Origin: JBBDIM01 sp040880405
GTDB taxonomy: Bacteria > Planctomycetota > Planctomycetia > Pirellulales > Pirellulaceae
Direction: 5' to 3'
Length of the DNA stretch: 16,562 nucleotides
NCBI GenBank assembly: GCA_040880405.1
Contig: JBBDIM010000157.1
Coordinates: 1-16,562 of the forward strand
Shown here piece after piece: positions 1 to 11,282 of the stretch. The position numbers and the translations under genes are program-made. The notes beneath the pieces were generated by a model. That model ran no database searches. It was not told where the DNA came from and was given only the letters and a program-made list of their open reading frames with translations. Positions within the stretch are counted from its first letter, which is position 1, and every line of letters begins with the position of its first letter.

Positions 1-81
1 ATTGTCAAACATGCCTGGCAAACCACTTCCCCCACGGTCTTTGCGACCGTAGCTACGAGGGAGATCTACGTCGCCGCGCAT

Positions 82-117
82 AAAAAAAGGCCGCCAAAGG
101 TGACTCCCTTTGCGGCC
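82..117 (-). terminator. Intrinsic terminator after rpsG
   Basis: On the minus strand a G+C-rich hairpin (arms 117-107 and 100-89, 11 base pairs with one bulged base at 94, loop about 101-106) is followed directly by a run of seven T residues (88-82). It starts about 20 nt after the rpsG stop codon, as expected for the end of this transcription unit. It is the only canonical hairpin-plus-U-tract terminator I see in the window. The 81 bases beyond it show no gene; a 6-bp hairpin at 34-50 is not followed by a T tract. Confidence 0.9.
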
Positions 118-136
118 CTGTTGTTTGTGTCCGGCG

Positions 137-607
137 TTACCAGGCGAAGTGGGCGAACGCCTTGTTCGCGTCGGCCATGCGGTGGACATTCTCGCGGCGA
201 GTGACGGCAGCACCTTCCCGGTTGTACGCGGAATACAGCTCGTCGGCCAGCTTCAAGTGGGTCGGACGACCCTTTTTGTCACGGACGGCCAGCAAGATCC
301 AGCGAATCGCAAGGGATTGTTGACGGATCCGGTTGACCTGCATCGGCACCTGGTAGGCGGCACCACCGACCCGCTTCGAGCGGACTTCGATGTGCGGTTT
401 GACGTTCTCCAGGGCCTGATTGAAGACCTCGATCGGCTCGACATCCGGCAGACGACGCTTGAGTTCGTCCAGGGCGTCGTAAAACACACCTTGTGCGATC
501 GACTTTTTGCCATCATCCATCAGGCAGTTGATGAACTTGCTGGCCAGCAGCGATCGATGGCGGGGATCTGGCTTTAAGGTTGAGCGACTGGCAGTGATTC
601 GACCCAT
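137..607 (-). CDS. rpsG: 30S ribosomal protein S7 (uS7)
   Basis: S7 nucleates assembly of the 30S head by binding the 3' major domain of 16S rRNA, and it contacts E-site tRNA. The 156-residue product matches the usual bacterial length and aligns throughout: an N-terminal segment with DPRHRSLLASKFINCLM, the central ENVKPHIEVRSKRVGGAAYQ block (about 68-87), and the RRENVHRMADANKAFAH C-terminal helix (about 137-153). ATG at 607 is the family start. Its upstream sequence has only a weak Shine-Dalgarno match (GCGGA). It lies 78 nt after rpsL and is the last gene before the terminator. In E. coli S7 represses its own operon by binding the rpsL-rpsG spacer; whether this spacer does the same is not evident by eye. 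fusA, a common next gene, is absent. Confidence 0.97.
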   Translation of the reverse strand: MGRITASRSTLKPDPRHRSLLASKFINCLMDDGKKSIAQGVFYDALDELKRRLPDVEPIEVFNQALENVKPHIEVRSKRVGGAAYQVPMQVNRIRQQSLAIRWILLAVRDKKGRPTHLKLADELYSAYNREGAAVTRRENVHRMADANKAFAHFAW

Positions 608-685
608 GATTCCGCTTCAAATACTTTAGGCTTTATGAGGACCGAGCCGACTGTGAAGAAGGCCCGGCTAAAATTCCAATATAAA

Positions 686-1054
686 CTAGCTCTTCTTGGC
701 ACCGTAACGGCTACGCGATTGCTTGCGGCCGTTAACGCCCAAGGCATCCAACGCACCACGCACCACCTGATATCGCACACCCGGCAGGTCGCGAACACGT
801 CCACCGCGAACCAGCACAATCGAGTGTTCCTGCAAGCTGTGACCCTCGCCCGGGATGTAAACGGTGACTTCCTTTTGATTGGAAAGCCGAACACGCGCGA
901 TCTTCCGCAACGCGGAGTTTGGCTTCTTCGGCGTCATGGTCCGAACTTGAAGGCAAACGCCCCGTTTTTGCGGGCACTTCTCCAGCACCGGAGACTTCGA
1001 AAACTTGCGTTTCTTCTTCCGGGGATGACGAATAAGCTGATTGATGGTAGGCAT
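686..1054 (-). CDS. rpsL: 30S ribosomal protein S12 (uS12), with R88
   Basis: S12 sits at the decoding centre of the 30S subunit and controls tRNA selection accuracy. The 122-residue product is collinear with bacterial S12: CPQKRGVC (27-34), the TPKKPNSALRK loop (41-51) with the conserved lysine K43, GEGHSLQEHS (69-78), and GGRVRDLPGVRY (84-95). The residue at position 88 is arginine (codon CGC, 793-791), where most bacteria have lysine; K88R is a known streptomycin-resistance substitution. The ATG at 1054 gives the canonical MPTINQL N-terminus. There is no evident Shine-Dalgarno sequence (upstream AACGTTTTTAA), but a 7-bp hairpin lies in the leader. It follows rpoC after a 251-nt spacer holding a promoter candidate, so it may be expressed partly independently of rpoBC. 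Confidence 0.97.
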   Translation of the reverse strand: MPTINQLIRHPRKKKRKFSKSPVLEKCPQKRGVCLQVRTMTPKKPNSALRKIARVRLSNQKEVTVYIPGEGHSLQEHSIVLVRGGRVRDLPGVRYQVVRGALDALGVNGRKQSRSRYGAKKS

Positions 1055-1078
1055 TTAAAAACGTTGCTCTGCGCTATG

Positions 1079-1099
1079 GTCGCCCGGAAGGTGGGCGAC
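1079..1099 (-). promoter_or_regulatory. Leader hairpin upstream of rpsL
   Basis: A perfect 7-bp inverted repeat (arms 1079-1085 and 1093-1099, GTCGCCC/GGGCGAC, 7-nt loop) lies 24 nt upstream of the rpsL start codon. On the minus-strand RNA it would form a stable stem inside the leader made from the promoter candidate at 1144-1171. No T tract follows directly, so it is not a terminator. A role in translational control or transcript stability is inference only. Confidence 0.5.
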
Positions 1100-1143
1100 T
1101 GAATCCTGTTTATGGACGACACTTGCTCAAATGGAAGCCCCTC

Positions 1144-1171
1144 AGCATACCGAAATCGCGGACGCCGTCAA
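1144..1171 (-). promoter_or_regulatory. Candidate sigma-70-type promoter for rpsL-rpsG
   Basis: Minus-strand hexamers TTGACG (1171-1166, five of six matches to consensus) and TATGCT (1149-1144, four of six) are separated by 16 nt. A start would fall near 1137, giving a leader of about 80 nt. A second, perfect -35 element TTGACA lies upstream at 1223-1218, but its best -10 (TAAACA, 15-nt spacing) is poor. This would let S12 and S7 be made partly apart from RNA polymerase subunits. The call rests on motif match only. Confidence 0.5.
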
Positions 1172-1271
1172 GCGGCTTAGCGACCCACAGGGGACTTGTT
1201 TATCACGACTTACGTTTTGTCAACTGCGTTTGATCGGGTCTGGGACGATGTCGCGGGCTGACAACTCCTTG

Positions 1272-1281
1272 NNNNNNNNNN
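1272..1281. other. Assembly gap (10 N) in the rpoC-rpsL spacer
   Basis: Ten undetermined bases are followed at once by seven C residues (1282-1288). The gap lies 24 nt downstream of the rpoC stop and does not interrupt a gene. The true length may differ from ten. A G-rich tract on the transcribed strand next to the gap could explain why the assembly broke here. Confidence 0.95.
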
Positions 1282-1305
1282 CCCCCCCGCGACGGACCGA
1301 TTCTC

Positions 1306-5772
<4,467 letters not shown>

Positions 5773-5781
5773 GCACCGGTA

Positions 5782-5787
5782 CTCCTT
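5782..5787 (-). promoter_or_regulatory. Shine-Dalgarno site of rpoC
   Basis: AAGGAG on the minus strand, nine bases before the rpoC ATG. It is one of only three strong Shine-Dalgarno sequences in the window (the others precede rpoB and nusG) and fixes the rpoC start. Confidence 0.8.
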
Positions 5788-5934
5788 AAGGGTGTCACCA
5801 CGTTGTGGTCGAATGTCTTGTCGCCAGCCGCCGTCTCTCTGAGCAAGGCCCCAGAGATAATGCGATGAGGTTGTCTGTCTTACGGAAATCGAGGGCCTGC
5901 CGAAGGAGCGAGGCGGGGCAAGTTGGAGGGGGAA

Positions 5935-5966
5935 GGAGGCCGGGCCGATCCCGTTTCCTGGCCTCC
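5935..5966 (-). promoter_or_regulatory. Inverted repeat in the rpoB-rpoC spacer
   Basis: Seven-base arms GGAGGCC/GGCCTCC (5966-5960 and 5941-5935 on the minus strand) enclose 18 nt that contain a further GGG/CCC pairing. It begins 35 nt after the rpoB stop codon, in a 229-nt spacer. Pyrimidine-rich sequence follows, but no T tract. It could be a processing or attenuation stem in the rpoBC message; this is inference. Confidence 0.4.
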
Positions 5967-6001
5967 CTACCTTTTGCCGCCCAAGCCGCGACTCCCGCGC
6001 C

Positions 6002-9000
6002 TTACAGCCGTCGCTTTTCCAGTTGCATGTTGAGGCCCAAGCCGCGAATCTCGTTCGTCAACACGTCGAAGCTCGCGGGCGTGCCGGCTTCCAGTGTGTT
6101 TTCTCCCTTGACCATCGACTCGTAAATCTTGGTCCGTCCTTCGACGTCGTCGCTCTTGACGGTCAACAGCTCTTGCAGGATATAGGCGGCACCGTAAGCC
6201 TCCAGGGCCCACACTTCCATTTCCCCAAATCGCTGACCGCCGAACCGGGCTTTACCACCCAGAGGCTGCTGCGTAATGAGGGAGTAGGGACCGGTGCTCC
6301 GGGCATGTACTTTGTCGTCCACCAAGTGGTGGAGCTTCAGCATGTACATGTAGCCGACGGTGGTCTCCTGGTTGAGCGGCTCGCCGGTGCGGCCATCGGT
6401 CAGGCGAACCTTACCGTGCCGTGGCAGGCCCGCATCCTCTAGGCATTGATTGATATCCTCTTCTGAGGCACCATCGAACACCGGAGTGATCGACTGGAAA
6501 CCCAGCTTCGAACCGGCCCAGCCAAGGTGGGTTTCGAGAATCTGGCCCACGTTCATGCGGCTCGGAACGCCCAGCGGGTTGAGCATGATCTGGACCGGAG
6601 TCCCGTCCGGCAGGAAGGGCATGTCCTCCACCGGGAGGATCTTGGCGATCACACCCTTGTTCCCGTGGCGGCCCGCCATCTTGTCACCCACGGAGATGAC
6701 TCGTTTGTTGGCGATGTAGACCTTCACCATCTGCAGCACGCCGCTGCGAAGCTCGTCACCTCGCTTCATGCTGTTGAGCTGACGGTCCCGTTCATCGATC
6801 GCCAACTCGACCGAGGGCCATTTGGCGGCGTACAGGTCCCGAATCTGAGTAATCCGTTCCTCGCTACGAAGCGATTCCAGCACCTTCATCAGGCGGAACT
6901 GCTGAGCCTGTTCGGCGATGAACTTCGAATCCTGGTCCTTGGTGAGCGGAGTCCCGTCGTCGTCGGAGATCGTCTTGCCAATCACCTTCTCGAACTCGGC
7001 GATCATCTCCGAGAACCGCTCGGAAATTTTGGCGTTGCCCTGGCTCTCGGCGTCCTTGAGGGACTTCTCGAAGGCCTTGCGTTCGTCGTCGCCGAGGCTC
7101 ATCCGCCGCGCGAACTTCTCGGCGTGAATCACGATTCCTTCGATCCCGGACGAGACCTCCAGCGATTCATTCTTCACGTCCTCGCCCGCACGTCCGAAGA
7201 TCGCGTGCAGCAGTTTCTCTTCCGGCGTGAGCTCCGTCTTCGACTTGGGCGAAACCTTACCGACCAGGATGTCTCCCGGGCGGACATAGGTACCGACCTG
7301 CACAATCCCCCCCTCGTCCAGATTGCGAAGCATCTTTTCGCTGACGTTGGGAATATCCCGAGTGAAGTCTTCGCGGCCCAGTTTGGTTTCGCGAATCTCG
7401 ACATCGAATTCCTCAATGTGAATCGAGGTTAAGACATCCTGCTTGACCAACTCCTCACTGAGGATGATCGCGTCTTCGTAGTTGTACCCATCGAACGACA
7501 TGAACGCGACCAATAGATTCCGGCCCAGGGCCAGCTCACCTTTGTAGGTGGCCGCACCGTCCGCCAAAATCTGGCCCGCTTCCACCTTTTCGCCCACCTT
7601 GACCAGCGGTTGCTGGTTGAGGCAGGTCCGCTCGTTCAGACCGACGAATTTCCGCAACCGATAGATGTCGTCCGCCTCGACCTTGCCGCTCCGCTGGATG
7701 ACAATCTGCAAGGCGTCGACATATTTAATGGTTCCGGCGTGGTCCGCTCGCACGATCATGCTGGAGTTGATCGCGATATCCTTCTCGACCCCGGTGCCGA
7801 CGATCGGCGGTTCCGCCACCAATAACGGCACCGCTTGCCGCTGCATGTTGGACCCCATCAACGCACGGTTGGCGTCGTCATGCTCCAGGAACGGAATCAA
7901 CGCCGCGGAGACACCCACCATTTGGCTCGGGGCCACGTCGACATAATGGACCTGGTCCGGAGCGACTAGCTCGAAGTCGCTGCGGAATCGGGCGACGATG
8001 AGGTCCCCGATCATTTTTCCGCTTTCGTCCATCGGAGTGTCCGCCGGCGCGACCAAGGTATCCGACTCCTCATCGGCCCTCAGCCAAACCACCTCATCGG
8101 TCAGCTTGCCGCTCTTGGCAACGCGGTAGGGCGTGACCAAAAAGCCGTACTCATCCACCGACGAGTAAATCGCCAAACTGGAGATCAAGCCGATGTTCGT
8201 ACCTTCCGGCGTTTCAATCGGACAAATCCGACCGTAGTGCGAAATGTGAACGTCGCGGACCTCAAACCCGGCTCGCTTCCGATTCAACCCCCCTGGGCCT
8301 AAGGCCGAAAGGCGTCGCTCGTGAGTGAGCATCGAAAGCGGATTGGTTTGATCCACCACCTGCGAGAGCTCGCCTCGACCGAAGAAGTACTCGATTGCGG
8401 CCGAAATGCTCTTGGGGTTGACCAGATTTCGCGGGGTCATGTCCTCCGCGTCCTTCAGGCTCATCCGTTCCTGGACCGTTCGACGAAGCTTCAGGAAGCC
8501 CTTTCGCAGCTCGTCGCAAGCCAATTCGTCGATCGTCCGCAGGCGACGATTACCCAGGTGATCGATATCATCCAACCGAGCGGTCCCGTCTCGGCTGGCT
8601 AGTCGCAAAATGTAATCGATCACGGCAATCAGGTCGGCCGGACGGAGAGTTTGATTCCCCTCATCGACACCCAATCCTAGCTTTCGATTCATCCGGAAAC
8701 GACCCACACGCCCCAGCCGATAACGGTTCTCGTCGTAGAACTTCTCCACGAACAGGGTCTGGGCCTTTTCCAACTGCGGCGGGTTACCGGGACGCAATCG
8801 CTGATAGATCCGGAGCAACGCTTCTTCGTGGCTGGAGGTGTTATCCTCGACCAGCGAGTTGAAAATCAGTTGGGTCTTGGGGGCTTCCATCACCTCCATC
8901 TCTTCGACACCCGCGGTGCAAATAAGCTCCGCCATGTTTCGGCTGACCTTCTGGCCCGCCTCAATGATGATCTCGCCCGCTCGGTCGCTGCCGGAGGGGT

Positions 9001-9748
9001 AGATCACGTCGTCGACCGCGATCTTATTCTCGATCTTGCTAACGCTTCGTCCATCCTTGATCTTTTCGACCGTTGTGGGATAGAAGGCTCGGATCAAGTC
9101 GGCGTCGCTGCTGAACTCCGGCGACATGGCTCGGAGGAGTGTCGTCGCGGAAAATTTCCCGCTCTGGTCAATCCGAACCGTCAGCGCGTCCTTCTTCGAG
9201 ACGTTAATCTCGATCCAGCTTCCACGCTCTGGAATGATCCGAGCGCTCGGGATCTTGCGGTCGCTGGTCGCTTCGGATTCCTCGACGAAGTCGACACCAG
9301 GACTGCGGTGCAACTGGCTTACGACGACACGCTCAGCCCCGTTGATGATGAATTCACCACCACCCAGCATGATCGGCATGTCTCCCAGGTACACCTCTTC
9401 CTCAATCGGCTCTTCCTTATTCAGACGGAGCCAAACGCGAAACGGACGACCAAAGGTTAAACGCAATTGCTTGCATTCCTCGGGCGTGTACCGCGGCTTG
9501 CCCAATTCATAGCGGACGTAGTCGAGTTGGTTCTGCCCATCATAGCTGTTGATCGGGAAGATCTCGCGCAGGACGCTCTCAATCCCCATTTCGGGATCCA
9601 GATCCGCCTGTTCAACGTCCGCCTGCAGAAAGTGGCGGTAGCTTTTGGTTTGAATTTGAGAAAGATCGGGCGGTGTCAGATAAATCGTACCGCTTCCAAA
9701 TCGACGAACTTCCGAGGGTGCCAAACGTCGTTTCGACGAGGTAGCCAT
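6002..9748 (-). CDS. rpoB: DNA-directed RNA polymerase subunit beta
   Basis: Beta forms the other half of the RNA polymerase cleft and carries the rifampicin pocket. The 1248-residue product is shorter than E. coli beta but in the usual bacterial range. Rifampicin cluster I is at about 457-488, with Q463, D466, H476, R479 and S481 in place of E. coli Q513, D516, H526, R529 and S531, but with V464 and V465 in place of F514 and M515. It is followed by GPGGLNRKRAGFEVRDV (484-500) and CPIETPEGTNIG (509-520). The C-terminal half contains the GDKMAGRHGNKGV active-site segment and a typical ending that packs on beta'. The start ATG at 9748 is supported by AAGGAG 11 bases upstream. A 397-nt structured spacer separates it from rplL. 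Confidence 0.98.
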   Translation of the reverse strand: MATSSKRRLAPSEVRRFGSGTIYLTPPDLSQIQTKSYRHFLQADVEQADLDPEMGIESVLREIFPINSYDGQNQLDYVRYELGKPRYTPEECKQLRLTFGRPFRVWLRLNKEEPIEEEVYLGDMPIMLGGGEFIINGAERVVVSQLHRSPGVDFVEESEATSDRKIPSARIIPERGSWIEINVSKKDALTVRIDQSGKFSATTLLRAMSPEFSSDADLIRAFYPTTVEKIKDGRSVSKIENKIAVDDVIYPSGSDRAGEIIIEAGQKVSRNMAELICTAGVEEMEVMEAPKTQLIFNSLVEDNTSSHEEALLRIYQRLRPGNPPQLEKAQTLFVEKFYDENRYRLGRVGRFRMNRKLGLGVDEGNQTLRPADLIAVIDYILRLASRDGTARLDDIDHLGNRRLRTIDELACDELRKGFLKLRRTVQERMSLKDAEDMTPRNLVNPKSISAAIEYFFGRGELSQVVDQTNPLSMLTHERRLSALGPGGLNRKRAGFEVRDVHISHYGRICPIETPEGTNIGLISSLAIYSSVDEYGFLVTPYRVAKSGKLTDEVVWLRADEESDTLVAPADTPMDESGKMIGDLIVARFRSDFELVAPDQVHYVDVAPSQMVGVSAALIPFLEHDDANRALMGSNMQRQAVPLLVAEPPIVGTGVEKDIAINSSMIVRADHAGTIKYVDALQIVIQRSGKVEADDIYRLRKFVGLNERTCLNQQPLVKVGEKVEAGQILADGAATYKGELALGRNLLVAFMSFDGYNYEDAIILSEELVKQDVLTSIHIEEFDVEIRETKLGREDFTRDIPNVSEKMLRNLDEGGIVQVGTYVRPGDILVGKVSPKSKTELTPEEKLLHAIFGRAGEDVKNESLEVSSGIEGIVIHAEKFARRMSLGDDERKAFEKSLKDAESQGNAKISERFSEMIAEFEKVIGKTISDDDGTPLTKDQDSKFIAEQAQQFRLMKVLESLRSEERITQIRDLYAAKWPSVELAIDERDRQLNSMKRGDELRSGVLQMVKVYIANKRVISVGDKMAGRHGNKGVIAKILPVEDMPFLPDGTPVQIMLNPLGVPSRMNVGQILETHLGWAGSKLGFQSITPVFDGASEEDINQCLEDAGLPRHGKVRLTDGRTGEPLNQETTVGYMYMLKLHHLVDDKVHARSTGPYSLITQQPLGGKARFGGQRFGEMEVWALEAYGAAYILQELLTVKSDDVEGRTKIYESMVKGENTLEAGTPASFDVLTNEIRGLGLNMQLEKRRL

Positions 9749-9759
9749 AGATGACGCTA

Positions 9760-9765
9760 CTCCTT
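9760..9765 (-). promoter_or_regulatory. Shine-Dalgarno site of rpoB
   Basis: AAGGAG on the minus strand, 11 bases before the rpoB ATG. The nearby sequence (TAAGGAGTA) is identical to that before rpoC. Confidence 0.75.
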
Positions 9766-10077
9766 AGGCGGCAATGCAACCGATGAATGATACTGGGGCG
9801 TCTAAAACAGGGGCGTCTCTGTCCGTCGACAGATACGTCCGTCGATAGACACTAGAACTAACAAGGGGCGAATGACAAGGGGCGAGCAAGAACCAGCAAA
9901 ATGCGAATCCGCCTCGCAAGGAATAGCGAAAATCCGCTTACTGGATATCAAGAGATTTAGCCGCCGGAAAAACCGAAAGCCTCTCCAGCCACGAAGCGAG
10001 TGCGCGCACCTTCCCCCCGATCCATCCATGCGAACAAAGAAACAAGACGATCCGGAAGATTTCAAAATCACACCTCG

Positions 10078-10112
10078 CGACGTTGCCTCCAGTATAGGGG
10101 GAGGCAACGTCG
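10078..10112 (-). promoter_or_regulatory. Perfect 13-bp inverted repeat between rplL and rpoB
   Basis: Arms 10078-10090 and 10100-10112 (CGACGTTGCCTCC and its exact complement) flank a 9-base loop. On readthrough RNA this is the strongest hairpin in the window. No T tract follows on either strand, so it is not a canonical terminator. It begins 33 nt after the rplL stop. It could be an RNase III processing stem or attenuator, or, as DNA, an operator, because its loop coincides with a TATACT -10 candidate. Confidence 0.7.
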
Positions 10113-10119
10113 AAGTGAA
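10091..10119 (-). promoter_or_regulatory. Candidate promoter for rpoBC inside the inverted repeat
   Basis: TTCACT (10119-10114, four of six consensus matches), a 17-nt spacer, then TATACT (10096-10091, five of six). The predicted start near 10084 falls inside the downstream repeat arm, so transcripts from here would lack the complete hairpin. Motif evidence only, and the -35 is mediocre. Confidence 0.35.
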
Positions 10120-10145
10120 TACAGGAAAATTGCAAAATATCGCGG

Positions 10146-10556
10146 TTACTTGATTTCGACCGCGGCACCCGCTTCTTCCAGTTCCTTCTTGACCTTCTCG
10201 GCGTCTTCCTTCGAGATGCCTTCCTTAACCTTGCTCGGAGTCGCCTCGACCAAGTCCTTGGCTTCTTTCAGGCCCAGGCCGGTGATCGTGCGAACGACCT
10301 TGATCACGCCGATCTTCTTGTCGCCGAACGAGGTCATGACGACGTCGAACTCGGTCTGCTCCTCAACGGCGGCAGCGCCTCCGTCAGCCGGACCAGCCAT
10401 CATGGCGACACCGCCGGCGGCGGCTTCGATACCATGGGCATCTTTCAAATAATCACCCAATTCGACAGCCTGCTTCAGAGTAAGACCGGCGATCTGATCG
10501 CCCAAGCCTTTAACTTCTTCCGAGACTTCGATGGTTGCGGTTGCTTCTTCGGACAT
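10146..10556 (-). CDS. rplL: 50S ribosomal protein L7/L12 (bL12)
   Basis: L12 forms the mobile stalk dimers that recruit and activate translational GTPases. The 136-residue product has the N-terminal dimerisation helices (about 1-45), a flexible Ala/Gly-rich hinge that also contains two methionines (about 46-65), and the globular C-terminal domain (about 68-136) with the GLGLKEAKDLVEATP segment that contacts factors. I chose ATG at 10556. A frame extension to TTG at 10595 adds 13 residues unlike the family and would start inside a leader hairpin. An imperfect AAAGGG lies 13 bases upstream. It follows rplJ by 125 nt, and the pair is normally co-translated in a 1:4 or higher ratio, consistent with a strong separate ribosome entry. 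Confidence 0.97.
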   Translation of the reverse strand: MSEEATATIEVSEEVKGLGDQIAGLTLKQAVELGDYLKDAHGIEAAAGGVAMMAGPADGGAAAVEEQTEFDVVMTSFGDKKIGVIKVVRTITGLGLKEAKDLVEATPSKVKEGISKEDAEKVKKELEEAGAAVEIK

Positions 10557-10583
10557 CGTGAACTCGACCCTTTCTGAACATGT

Positions 10584-10605
10584 GCCAAGCCCCAAAGGCC
10601 GTGGC
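10584..10605 (-). promoter_or_regulatory. Leader hairpin upstream of rplL
   Basis: The minus strand reads GCCA, a bulged C, GGCC, loop TTTGG, then GGCT and TGGC, giving an 8-bp stem with one G-U pair. It ends 27 nt before the rplL ATG. It also buries the alternative TTG codon at 10595. Function unknown. Confidence 0.35.
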
Positions 10606-10681
10606 GTAAAAACAACTGAATCGGTTAATAACGGGGCAGTCGGATAGGAGGCCGACCGATCGACCTGACGTCGGATGGCGA

Positions 10682-11209
10682 CTACGCGTCCTCCGACGAT
10701 CCCTCCGAGATCTTTTTGATTTGGCTGGCCAGTTTGCCGCCAGGGCCCTTGATCTGAGCGCCCAGCTTCCGGCCAGGACCTAGGATTTGGCCCACCAGCA
10801 GGCTCAACTGCTCGGCACGGTTAGGCCACTTGCTGATCTCCTTCAAGCGTTCCGGAGTCAGCGTCTCGCCGTCCATGACGCCACCCTTGGCGACAAACTT
10901 CATTTTGTCGTCGCCGTGCAGCTTAACGACCTCCTTCGCGAGGTCGATAAAGTCCTCACCGCCCCAGATCACGGCGGTGCTCCCCTCGATGCCGTCAAAC
11001 GCGGGAGCCAGCGAAGTCCCCTCGCACACCTTCCGGGCCAGGGTCTTGCGAACCACCAGCAACTGGATGCTCTTTTCGCGGAGGGTCTTGCGAACCTCGT
11101 GGGCGGAGTTGGCGTCCATCCCAACCACGTCGACCAACAGCAGGTCATTGACGCCATCGAGTCGGCCCGACAAATCCTTCATCACCAAATTTTTGAGAAA
11201 CTTACTCAT
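10682..11209 (-). CDS. rplJ: 50S ribosomal protein L10 (uL10)
   Basis: L10 anchors L12 dimers to the ribosome through its C-terminal helix and binds 23S rRNA with its N-terminal domain. The 175-residue product has the expected N-terminal globular part, including LLVVRKTLARK (about 50-60) and ISKWPNRAEQL (about 125-135). The C-terminal helix region carries a near-perfect 11-residue tandem repeat, GPGRKLGAQIK (144-154) and GPGGKLASQIK (155-165). In this family such repeats are successive L12-dimer docking segments. ATG at 11209 gives the family N-terminus; no Shine-Dalgarno sequence is evident. The gap to rplA is 73 nt, short for the L10-L12 autoregulatory leader known from E. coli, which I could not recognise here. 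Confidence 0.97.
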   Translation of the reverse strand: MSKFLKNLVMKDLSGRLDGVNDLLLVDVVGMDANSAHEVRKTLREKSIQLLVVRKTLARKVCEGTSLAPAFDGIEGSTAVIWGGEDFIDLAKEVVKLHGDDKMKFVAKGGVMDGETLTPERLKEISKWPNRAEQLSLLVGQILGPGRKLGAQIKGPGGKLASQIKKISEGSSEDA

Positions 11210-11282
11210 CTTGCACGCTCGAGGTTCGTTTTAAACGGTATAGGGAGGCCAGACAGAGGGCCGGGGGGCACGCTTGAAGCCC

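Larger units (their letters stand above)
9749..10145 (-). promoter_or_regulatory. rplL-rpoB spacer (397 nt): structured leader without a gene
   Basis: No coding sequence is supported here. From the rplL end it holds a perfect 13-bp inverted repeat with a promoter candidate (10078-10119). Then follows about 190 nt of unstructured sequence. The proximal part carries three pairs of short direct repeats: ACAAGGGGCGA at 9861 and 9875, GTCCGTCGA(C/T)AGA at 9821 and 9837, and GGGGCGTCT at 9795 and 9810 (plus-strand spelling). The rpoB Shine-Dalgarno site closes it. In E. coli the matching spacer holds an attenuator and an RNase III site that set polymerase output relative to ribosomal proteins; a similar role is inference. 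Confidence 0.6.

Noticed and set aside
1272..1281. Gap interrupting or hiding a gene
   Set aside because: rpoC ends before it with a stop codon and the flanking frames have no coding signal; the gap lies in a spacer, though its real size is unknown.
6527..7432. Long open frame on the plus strand opposite rpoB (about 300 codons)
   Set aside because: Fully inside conserved rpoB; the protein resembles nothing recognisable and has the composition of an antisense shadow.
7610..7825. A novel accessory or defence system hidden in the block
   Set aside because: Every substantial minus-strand frame is a recognised housekeeping gene, and spacers are too short for additional proteins; nothing here supports an accessory system.
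9795..9885. CRISPR-like or mobile-element repeats
   Set aside because: Units are 9-13 nt, occur only in pairs with small offsets, and no spacers, cas genes, transposase or terminal repeats are present.
10078..10112. Terminator between rplL and rpoB
   Set aside because: The hairpin is strong, but the bases after it on the minus strand (CGAGGTGTG) are not a T tract, so canonical intrinsic termination is not supported.
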